Positions 4,957 to 12,311 of a DNA stretch of 15,541 nt are shown piece by piece. The stretch lies in contig CAKOHL010000016.1 in assembly GCA_934085635.1 (NCBI GenBank), forward strand, positions 1 to 15,541, given 5' to 3'. This DNA is from an uncultured Bacilli bacterium. Lineage in GTDB: Bacteria > Bacillota_I > Bacilli_A > RF39 > UBA660. Made by a program: the position numbers and the translations under genes. Each line of letters starts with the position of its first letter. Within the stretch, counting starts at the first letter, position 1. The notes under the pieces were generated by a model. That model was not told the origin of the DNA. It ran no database searches and saw only the letters and a list, made by a program, of their open reading frames with translations.

Positions 4957-7671
4957 ATGCACGTAACAATACCTAGCGCTGAATCAATTGGAAACTTTGG
5001 AACTGTTCATAAAAAGATAGATGAAGTATTTAAAATAAGGGGCACAAAATTTAATGCAACAGATTATGCAATAGTTAACGGTCAAGCATTTGATGAAGAA
5101 GATGGCTTTGAAGGTCAATATTGGGCAACAGTTTTACTAGCAGGTTACGTAAATATTCTAAAAGCAATAGTGCTTACAAACGTTGAATCAAATATTAATA
5201 ATATAGGAACTATGCCAGTTTTAATAAATGACGATGATGAATTATCAAACATTAAATTCAAAGAAAGTAATGATGGTATATTTGAAACATACTACTCAGA
5301 ATATCCTCAAAAAGCAGTATCAGGTTTGATGCAAGAAAAATTAGAGTCCGCATATGAAGCAAAGATATTAAAAATAGAAAACTACACATTAAGTAATCCA
5401 ATGTGCCCAAAAGAAAAACAAAAAAGATATACAGTATACAACTTTGAAGGCAAAAGATATATAAGAACAGTAATGAATTCTTTCTTTTCTAACAGAAAAA
5501 AATTAACTATGCTATCCAATGGTGAAAAATATAAAAATGGAGACATTGTATGGATAGAAATTATGCCAATAAAATGGCTACGTTTAAATGATGATAATCT
5601 TATAAGTGAGAAAATTCTATTCAGTGGTTTAAAAATTACTAAATCTAGTGCATTAATAGGTTATGAAATAAGTGAACTTTATAATTACTTAAATGATCAA
5701 TTTATAGAAGATATAAAAAATTTGAAACCTAGCGAAAATTTAATTAATAAAGAGATAAATAAAAAAGTAAATCCATATAACTTTAACTTTGGTAAAGTAA
5801 CTGAAGAAGATATCATAAAAGGAGCACTTCTAAGTGATATTCCAGTATTTTTACACGGTGCAAGTGGAGATGGTAAATCAGCTAGAGTTAAACAGTTCGA
5901 CAAAGATGCTACTATAATATATCTCAGAAACTCATCCTTAGAAAGTTTTAACGGAAAAAGTGTTTACAACAGTGAAACTGGAGAAATGATTGATATAATG
6001 CCTTCTTGGCTTAAGAAAGTAAATGAAAAATGTGAGAAAGAGCCAAATAAATTACATATAGTATTTTTTGATGAAATTAATAATGCATCAAATGTTATTC
6101 AAGGAATGGCTTTCAATGTTGTTCTAAACAAAGAAGTAAATGGAATATGGAAACTACCAGAAAATGCAAGGATAGTAGCTGCTGGAAATGAAACTAAAGA
6201 TAGTTTAAGTGCTGAAGAATTATCAGAGCCTCTATTTAACAGATTTGCTCACGTGTATATAAATACTACTACTGAAAGTTGGCTCAAATGGGCTACAACA
6301 CCAGATGAAAGGTATGAAAGATTAGACAATATAAAAGTAGTAAATGAGTACAAAGTGCACCCATCAATATATGCATACATTGCATACAAATCACTAAGAA
6401 AAAAATCAGTATTAAGAACAGACTACAACGGTGTAACTCCAAATGCAGACCCAAGAAAATGGGAGATGGCTTCTAAAGTTTTATATGCAACAGGTAGACC
6501 TGATATGCTCCGTAGTTTAATTGGTAAAGAATTAACTAAAGACTTTATTGAATTTACAAAACAAGAAGTAATTACAGTAGAAGACGTTGTAAATCATAAT
6601 TATGATGAAACGATGCTTAATGGACTAAACCTAGCAGAAAAATACAACTTAGCAGTTGGATTATCCAGAGTAACAAGCAAAAACTTAGAAGTAGTTAGAG
6701 ACTTTGTATATGATCTAGGAAAAGAAATAGGCGCAACATTCGATACTCTTTGGACGTATGGCAATGACGAAAGACTAGAAGAATTATTAAAAATTAAAAA
6801 CAAAAAGAATACTAACTTTAAACAAGTCAAAGTAAGCATAGATGAAAGTGTACAACTTGATTTTACTTTTCTAACCGAGCAAGAGTTAATGTATGGTAAT
6901 AGAATAGTATTTCCCAACATAACATCGGAGTTAACTTCATTCGCAGATTGTTTAGGAGGTTTCAAGCAAATAAACGGAAAAGGAACTTACTGGACTGTAA
7001 ACTCTAATGAAAAGAACAATGTAATAACAATGGCAGCATTTGGACAATACCAAGAACATTCTCCGCTAGATATATATACAGGTGCAAGACCACTAATTGA
7101 TATAACAGATAAAGACATATGTAAAGAGGAAGAGGGAATTGTTCAAATAGGTTACTATCCAAAAAGTGCATTAAGCCTAGAGGCTCAAAAAAGTCTTGAA
7201 GAGAAATATGAAAAAGGTATACGCACACTTAAAAAAACAGGTAGATATTTTACAGTATACCAAAAGAACGAAAAGGGAGAACTTGAAAAAGTAAAAATAG
7301 AAGAGTACTTTAATGAAATAAATCAAGAATATATTGGCGAAGGTTACCACGTTGTTAGAGTAATAACTAAAAATGCTATGTGGTTTAGGGGAAACAAGTG
7401 CTTAGTAGAATATGAAGCAGGCTCTCCTGTATGGATAATGGTTGAACCAATAGACTGGATTATTTTTAGATCAAAAAATAACAGGAAATACTTATTAAGC
7501 AAAAATATTTTATTTGCAGGAATTCCTTTTGATACTAAAGCGACGTATGATGGTGACTTCGCAAATACCTTTATCAAAAAATTTATGGACGAATACTTCT
7601 CTAAAGACATACAAAAAGAAGGACCTTTTAGAATAATAGAAGAAAATAGTTTAACTAAAAAATTAAAATAA
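4957..7671 (+). CDS. giant MoxR/AAA_5-like AAA+ ATPase with flanking DUF6273-like modules (giant 1)
   Basis: The 904-aa protein has three parts. Residues 1-269 are an N-terminal module. Residues 270-615 are the AAA+ core: Walker A GASGDGKS at 301-308, Walker B FFDE with D372/E373, sensor-1 Asn411 in AAGNE, and arginine finger R429 in LFNRFAH. Residues 634-904 are a second module, with LDFTFL, YWTVNS, GARPLID (709 on), EPIDW, LLSKNILFAGIPFD and YDGDF (864 on). The modules resemble DUF6273 (FGxYPQ, W-hydrophobic, LLS, GVRP). The core is almost identical to those of the two downstream paralogs, while the flanks are divergent. The N-terminal module is the most degenerate of the set: MPVL replaces the usual GVRPVL, and YWATV stands where the paralogs have YWLKTPS or YWTKTPS. 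No signal peptide or membrane helix is seen. As a MoxR-type ATPase it probably remodels a target together with the VWA protein downstream. Confidence 0.9.
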   Translation: MHVTIPSAESIGNFGTVHKKIDEVFKIRGTKFNATDYAIVNGQAFDEEDGFEGQYWATVLLAGYVNILKAIVLTNVESNINNIGTMPVLINDDDELSNIKFKESNDGIFETYYSEYPQKAVSGLMQEKLESAYEAKILKIENYTLSNPMCPKEKQKRYTVYNFEGKRYIRTVMNSFFSNRKKLTMLSNGEKYKNGDIVWIEIMPIKWLRLNDDNLISEKILFSGLKITKSSALIGYEISELYNYLNDQFIEDIKNLKPSENLINKEINKKVNPYNFNFGKVTEEDIIKGALLSDIPVFLHGASGDGKSARVKQFDKDATIIYLRNSSLESFNGKSVYNSETGEMIDIMPSWLKKVNEKCEKEPNKLHIVFFDEINNASNVIQGMAFNVVLNKEVNGIWKLPENARIVAAGNETKDSLSAEELSEPLFNRFAHVYINTTTESWLKWATTPDERYERLDNIKVVNEYKVHPSIYAYIAYKSLRKKSVLRTDYNGVTPNADPRKWEMASKVLYATGRPDMLRSLIGKELTKDFIEFTKQEVITVEDVVNHNYDETMLNGLNLAEKYNLAVGLSRVTSKNLEVVRDFVYDLGKEIGATFDTLWTYGNDERLEELLKIKNKKNTNFKQVKVSIDESVQLDFTFLTEQELMYGNRIVFPNITSELTSFADCLGGFKQINGKGTYWTVNSNEKNNVITMAAFGQYQEHSPLDIYTGARPLIDITDKDICKEEEGIVQIGYYPKSALSLEAQKSLEEKYEKGIRTLKKTGRYFTVYQKNEKGELEKVKIEEYFNEINQEYIGEGYHVVRVITKNAMWFRGNKCLVEYEAGSPVWIMVEPIDWIIFRSKNNRKYLLSKNILFAGIPFDTKATYDGDFANTFIKKFMDEYFSKDIQKEGPFRIIEENSLTKKLK
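5764..6801 (+). repeat. AAA+ core repeat, copy 1
   Basis: This 1038-bp, 346-codon block recurs without length change in giants 2 and 3. By hand count it differs from copy 3 at about 25 residues. The sequence diverges sharply outside it. Confidence 0.85.
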
Positions 7672-7688
7672 AAAAGATGGAGAAAATT

Positions 7689-8090
7689 ATGAATAAAGAA
7701 AAATTAGAAATGCTAAATGAATATTTAAAAAATACTAATATTTCAGTTTTAGTAGAAGATATTCCGTTAGAAATATTTAGTGATTATGTAATCATTCCAT
7801 CAGACATAAATGTCAAAGAATTAGATGGCCACTATGAAGAGGCAGAATACTGTCCACCTAGTTGGTACACATCATTAGTAGATAAGCATAAAGAAAACAA
7901 AGCCTTTCTTGTAATAACTGATATTAATAAAATAAGTAAAAACGATCAAGGAAAATTCGTAGAAATATTAAAATATAAAAAAGTATCAACTTTTGATTTA
8001 CCAAAAGACGTAAGAATTATACTAACTGCAAACAATTTAAAAGAAAATGAAATAAGTGAAGAAATATATAGCTTGCTTGCTCACATTTAG
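7689..8090 (+). CDS. degenerate AAA+ fragment without Walker A or arginine finger (133 aa)
   Basis: Residues 33-133 align by eye with the middle of the AAA+ cores in this operon. Shared points are a hydrophobic start with D and L-x-G (VIIPSDINVKELDG), PSWY against PSWL, LVITDIN against IVFFDEIN, LPKDVRIILTANN against LPENARIVAAGNE, and ISEEIYSLLAHI against LSEPLFNRFAHV. The P-loop GxxGxGKS is absent and its place is taken by VLVEDIPLEIF. Walker-B D78 stays but the catalytic Glu is lost, and the arginine finger is Leu129. Sensor-1 Asn115 is kept. It should not hydrolyse ATP. It is intact and has its own SD (GGAG 7679-7682), which also favours ATG 7689 over 7677. It is probably an adaptor or inactive subunit in a mixed ring with the giants; a decaying duplicate is the alternative. 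Confidence 0.78.
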   Translation: MNKEKLEMLNEYLKNTNISVLVEDIPLEIFSDYVIIPSDINVKELDGHYEEAEYCPPSWYTSLVDKHKENKAFLVITDINKISKNDQGKFVEILKYKKVSTFDLPKDVRIILTANNLKENEISEEIYSLLAHI

Positions 8091-8102
8091 AAAGGAAAAG
8101 TT

Positions 8103-9566
8103 ATGAATAAAGATGTAGAAAATATTATAGATGGATTATTAATAAAATACCCATTTTTTGGTTCAGTCATCGCTGGTACAAAAATAATAGAAAATAATGA
8201 TTGCTCATCAAACGGAATACCTACTGCCGCTACTGATGGGGAATGTATTTATTACCACAAAGATGTATTAAAACACAGTGAAGAAGAATTGAAATTTTTA
8301 TTCGCACACGAAATTTGTCACATTGCTTTTGACCATATTAACAGAAGTGAAAATAAAGATAAAGAAGTTTGGAATATAGCTACAGATGCTGTTATTAATG
8401 CTTTTCTAAAAAAAGATGGTTTAAAATTAATAAATGGTACAGTAGATATGCCTGAAGCAATTAATTATGATGCAGAAGAACTATATAATATTTTGATTAA
8501 GAAGAAAAACGAAAGTAATGAAAATGAATCGAATAATCAAAATGAAAATAATGATTCTTCTAACCAAAACGAAAACCATAAAGGACCTAGCAACCACGCA
8601 ATGTGGGAAGTTAAAATAAAAGAGAAAAATAGTAATCAAAATGGTTCATCTAATAATCAAGATAATAAAAATGATAATTCTAACCAAAATGGTTCATCTA
8701 ATAATCAAGATAATAAAAATGATAATTCTAACCAAAATGGAAACGAAAATAATCAAAGTAATCAAGATGAAAAAGATGACTTAAATAACAAAAGTAATAC
8801 CGATAAAGGAAGAAGTAATGTGGATAATAAAGATGGAAAGAGTGACGCTAATAATCAAAAGAATAGTAAAGTAAAAGAAAATATTGAAAGAAATAAGAGA
8901 ATGGGCGAAAGAAAAGTCTTCGAACAAAACAGAATAGAAAGAAAGAAACAACTAGAAGAGTTAAGAGATAATCTTGCTAAACAAATGACCGGGGCAGGAA
9001 CTAGTACTGATGAAAGTAATTTAAAAGTAGAAGATATAGGAGTAGCAAAGCCTTTAATAAGGTGGAGAAGACTTCTTAAAGAGAATATTAATTTTAATGT
9101 AGATTGGTCTTATAAAAACGCTACTATTGAAGATGGAGTATTAACATCTCACTTAGAGTATTTACCTAGTCCATTAACTGAAATATTGCTTGACACAAGT
9201 GGTTCTATTAGCGAGACATTACTTAAAAACTTTTTAAGAGAATGCAAAAATATACTTATAACTTCTAAAGTAAAAGCCGGTTGCTTTGATACTAAATTTT
9301 ATGGTTTTTATCCTATTAGAAACTTAAATGATATAGACAATATGCCTTTTAAAGGTGGCGGTGGAACTGACTTTGATGTTGCAGTAAATGCTTTTAGTAA
9401 AAGAGTTGAAAATAAAATTATATTTACAGATGGATGTGCACCTTTACCAAAAAAATATTTAGATGCTATTTGGGTTGTATTTGGAAGATACGAGTTTTAT
9501 CCTAAAGGTGGTAAAGTTATTTATATAAATGAAGAAGAATTAAAAAGACTTAAATTAAGGAGGTAA
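8103..9566 (+). CDS. putative zinc metallopeptidase plus VWA-like protein (DUF2201 type)
   Basis: The 487-aa protein has an N-terminal DUF2201_N-type domain (about 1-130). Its signs are YPFFGSV, TAATDGECIYY, the zinc motif HEICH at 69-73 followed by H78, and WNIATDAVINAFL. After HAMWEV comes an Asn/Gln/Ser-rich linker (about 135-275) with a tandem repeat. Then a charged, probably coiled-coil stretch (about 280-325) leads to a VWA-like domain with a complete MIDAS: DTSGS at 364-368, Thr422 in GGGGTD, and Asp443 in FTDG. Proteins of this kind are commonly encoded beside MoxR AAA+ ATPases; the RavA-ViaA pair shows how such an ATPase and a VWA partner cooperate. No signal peptide is seen, so it acts in the cytoplasm. 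SD AAAGGA lies at 8091-8096. Its last codons, AGG AGG, form the SD of giant 2. Peptidase activity is inferred from HExxH only. Confidence 0.9.
   Translation: MNKDVENIIDGLLIKYPFFGSVIAGTKIIENNDCSSNGIPTAATDGECIYYHKDVLKHSEEELKFLFAHEICHIAFDHINRSENKDKEVWNIATDAVINAFLKKDGLKLINGTVDMPEAINYDAEELYNILIKKKNESNENESNNQNENNDSSNQNENHKGPSNHAMWEVKIKEKNSNQNGSSNNQDNKNDNSNQNGSSNNQDNKNDNSNQNGNENNQSNQDEKDDLNNKSNTDKGRSNVDNKDGKSDANNQKNSKVKENIERNKRMGERKVFEQNRIERKKQLEELRDNLAKQMTGAGTSTDESNLKVEDIGVAKPLIRWRRLLKENINFNVDWSYKNATIEDGVLTSHLEYLPSPLTEILLDTSGSISETLLKNFLRECKNILITSKVKAGCFDTKFYGFYPIRNLNDIDNMPFKGGGGTDFDVAVNAFSKRVENKIIFTDGCAPLPKKYLDAIWVVFGRYEFYPKGGKVIYINEEELKRLKLRR
8640..8735 (+). repeat. perfect 48-bp tandem repeat, two copies, in the Asn-rich linker
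   Basis: Units 8640-8687 and 8688-8735 are identical at all 48 bases and encode NGSSNNQDNKNDNSNQ twice, starting at residue 180 of the VWA protein. The repeat is in frame, so copy-number change would alter only the linker length. Confidence 0.95.
9557..9564 (+). promoter_or_regulatory. consensus SD of giant 2 inside the end of the VWA gene
   Basis: AAGGAGGT overlaps the final Arg-Arg codons and the first base of the stop of the VWA gene, and sits six bases before ATG 9571. This implies strong, coupled translation of giant 2. Confidence 0.8.
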
Positions 9567-9570
9567 AGTC

Positions 9571-12291
9571 ATGGAAATTACATTACTTGATAAAAATGAC
9601 TGCATAGGTAATCAAAGAAAAGAACCATTTAAACATGGATATACATCATACATTACAGACTTTGCCACCCTAATGGGTACTTATTATGAAGATTACTGGC
9701 TTAAAACACCAAGTCAAGTAAAAGATGAAAATGCAAGCTGTATTGGATTTAGACCAGTACCACACACCGTTCCATACGTAACCTGTGTAGGAGTTAGACC
9801 TGTATTATTACTTGAAAATGAAATCAATATAAATAATGCATATATTGATAATCAAAAATTATCATTTTTCCCAGTTGACGACACAATTGAAAAAGCATAC
9901 TTTGGTAGCTTTCCAAGAAATGTAGCATCATCATTTCTACAAAAAAAGCTAGAAGTAGAATATTTAAAAAAAGATCTTAAAAAGACTGGTAAAACATTCG
10001 ATTTAAAAACTGAAATTTTTGAAGAATATGAATACGAAGGCAAAAAATATATTAGAGGTGTCGTTAAAAAACTTATTAATCGTGACAGTTCAATTACTTT
10101 ATCTGATGAAAATGAATATGATATTGGTTCTCAAGTTTGGATAGAAGTCGAACCAATAAGTTGGTTACTTCTTGATGAACATAGATTAGTTAGTGAAGAT
10201 ATATTATTTGCCATGGAGTTAGATAAGAAAAAAGATTACGATGGCGACTTTGAAACAACTACTTTATATAATTATTTGAATACAAGTTTTAAAAAAGAAA
10301 TTACAGATGGCTTTTTAGCACAAGAAGTGACTAATAATATTAATGAAACGATTCCTAAAAAAGTTAAAAAAATAAATCCATATAACTTTAACTTTGATAA
10401 AGTTAGTGAAGAAGAAATAATTAAAGGTGCTTTGCTTAGTGATATACCTGTATTCTTGCACGGGGCTAGTGGTGATGGTAAATCACAGAGAGTTAAACAG
10501 TTTGACGAAGATGCAACTATTATATACTTAAGAAATAGTTCTATGGAAAGTTTTAATGGTAAAAGTGTATACAATAGTAACACTGGAGAAATGATTGATA
10601 TAATGCCTTCTTGGCTTAAGAAAGTATATGAAAAATGTGAGAAAGAACCAAATAAACTTCATATAGTATTCTTTGATGAAATAAATAATGCATCAAATGT
10701 AATACAAGGCATGGCATTCAATGTAGTACTTAATAAAGAAGTAAATGGAATATGGAAACTACCAGAGAATGCTAGGATCGTTGCAGCTGGAAATGAAACT
10801 AAAGATAGTTTAAGTGCTGAAGAACTTTCAGAACCTCTATTTAACAGATTTGCTCATGTATATATAAACACCACAACTGAAGACTGGCTTAAATGGGCTA
10901 CAACACCAGCTGAAGAATATGAAAGATTAGACAATGTAAAAGTAATAAACGAGTACAAAGTACACCCATCAATATATGCATACATTGCATACAAATTATT
11001 TATGAAGAAATCAGTTTTAAGAACAAAATATAATGGTATAACACCAAATGCAGACCCAAGAAAATGGGAGATGGCTTCTAAAGTTTTATATGCAACAGGA
11101 AGGCCTGATATGTTAAGAAGTTTAATTGGCAAAGAACTTACCAAAGACTTTATAGAATTTACTAAAAAAGAAGTAATTACAGTAGAAGATGTAATAAATC
11201 ACAACTACGATGAAACAATTACTGATGAACTAAATCTAGCAGAAAAATATAACTTAGCAGTTGGTCTATCAAGAGTAACAAACGAAGACTTAGAAACAGT
11301 TAGAAAATTCGTATATAATTTAGGAAAAGAAATAGGTGCAACATTTGATACATTGTGGGCTCACGGAAATGAAGAGAGACTAGAGCACTTACTTGAATTA
11401 GGAAATATACAGCAGGATAAGAAAAGTACTTCTGTTAAAGTAGACGCTACTGAACTTGATTTTACTTTTTTAGATGGAGCATCTTTAGATAAAATCGAGC
11501 CACTTAAAAAAACAGGCTTAGAAGCCATTGCTACTGATTTTGCTGTTTGTTTAGGTTTACAGTGTGATTATGGTCAAGTTATCAGAGGAAATTACTGGAC
11601 ACTAAGTGCTGCTGGGATAAAAAAATGGTTTTATAATAAACAAAAAACAAGCATTATTGAAACTGTATCTGCCAATGGAGAAAAAGAAAAGGAGTTTATT
11701 ACTTTAAGTATAATTGGTGCAAGACCACTTTTAGTTGATATATCTAATTATAATTTATCACAATTAATGAATGAACAATATACATTAGATGGATTAAAAA
11801 TTACCACACTAGGAGAATATCCACAAGCCGTTGTAGCAAATAAATATCAAGAAAAACTCGAGAATTTATATAAAAAGAATGAGCTTACTTTAACCGGCAA
11901 CTATTACACTACTTATAATATAAATTCAGGAAAAATTAAATTATATGAATATATTTATAAAGGCAAAAAATATGTAAGAGTTAATGCAAATTTTTTAAAT
12001 CTTTTATACACAAGATTATCAAGTGGCGAATATTATCACGAAAATTTTCCTATTTGGATAGAGGTCGAACCTATTAAATGGTTTGTATTTGAAAACGAAA
12101 ACAAAGAAACTTGCTTATTAAGTAGAGATATATTATTTTCAGGAGTACCTTTTGATACTAAAGAAATATACGATGGAGACTTTAAAAATACATTTATCAA
12201 AAAATTTATGGACGAGTGTTTCTCTAAAGATATATTAAGAGGACAATATCTCATAAAAGAGAATGGAAATGTAAAAGTATTAAAAAAATAA
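9571..12291 (+). CDS. giant MoxR/AAA_5-like AAA+ ATPase with flanking DUF6273-like modules (giant 2)
   Basis: The 906-aa protein gives the clearest view of the shared layout. Residues 1-85 are half-module A (ITLLD, TDFATLMG, DYWLKTPS, ASCIGFRP, VGVRPVLLLEN). Residues 100-245 are half-module B (YFGSFPR, EEYEYEGKKYIRG, WIEVEPISW, LVSEDILFA, YDGDFETT, YLNTSF). The AAA+ core is 267-612: Walker A GASGDGKS 298-305, Walker B D369/E370, sensor-1 N408, arginine finger R426. A second A half (about 627-725: LDFTFLD, TDFAVCLG, YWTLS, IGARPLL) and a second B half (about 745-890: LGEYPQ, YEYIYKGKKYVRV, WIEVEPIKW, LLSRDILFSGVPFD, YDGDF) follow. The N-terminus closely matches giant 3 and not giant 1. It carries several Cys residues (C11, C57, C72). 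The VWA gene is directly upstream. ATP-driven remodelling with target-reading flanks is inferred. Confidence 0.9.
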   Translation: MEITLLDKNDCIGNQRKEPFKHGYTSYITDFATLMGTYYEDYWLKTPSQVKDENASCIGFRPVPHTVPYVTCVGVRPVLLLENEININNAYIDNQKLSFFPVDDTIEKAYFGSFPRNVASSFLQKKLEVEYLKKDLKKTGKTFDLKTEIFEEYEYEGKKYIRGVVKKLINRDSSITLSDENEYDIGSQVWIEVEPISWLLLDEHRLVSEDILFAMELDKKKDYDGDFETTTLYNYLNTSFKKEITDGFLAQEVTNNINETIPKKVKKINPYNFNFDKVSEEEIIKGALLSDIPVFLHGASGDGKSQRVKQFDEDATIIYLRNSSMESFNGKSVYNSNTGEMIDIMPSWLKKVYEKCEKEPNKLHIVFFDEINNASNVIQGMAFNVVLNKEVNGIWKLPENARIVAAGNETKDSLSAEELSEPLFNRFAHVYINTTTEDWLKWATTPAEEYERLDNVKVINEYKVHPSIYAYIAYKLFMKKSVLRTKYNGITPNADPRKWEMASKVLYATGRPDMLRSLIGKELTKDFIEFTKKEVITVEDVINHNYDETITDELNLAEKYNLAVGLSRVTNEDLETVRKFVYNLGKEIGATFDTLWAHGNEERLEHLLELGNIQQDKKSTSVKVDATELDFTFLDGASLDKIEPLKKTGLEAIATDFAVCLGLQCDYGQVIRGNYWTLSAAGIKKWFYNKQKTSIIETVSANGEKEKEFITLSIIGARPLLVDISNYNLSQLMNEQYTLDGLKITTLGEYPQAVVANKYQEKLENLYKKNELTLTGNYYTTYNINSGKIKLYEYIYKGKKYVRVNANFLNLLYTRLSSGEYYHENFPIWIEVEPIKWFVFENENKETCLLSRDILFSGVPFDTKEIYDGDFKNTFIKKFMDECFSKDILRGQYLIKENGNVKVLKK
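10369..11406 (+). repeat. AAA+ core repeat, copy 2
   Basis: This 346-codon block is co-linear with copies 1 and 3 without insertions or deletions. Some tracts match copy 1 exactly and others match copy 3, giving a mosaic pattern. Confidence 0.85.
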
Positions 12292-12311
12292 ATGAAAGGA
12301 GTAAACCCAAT

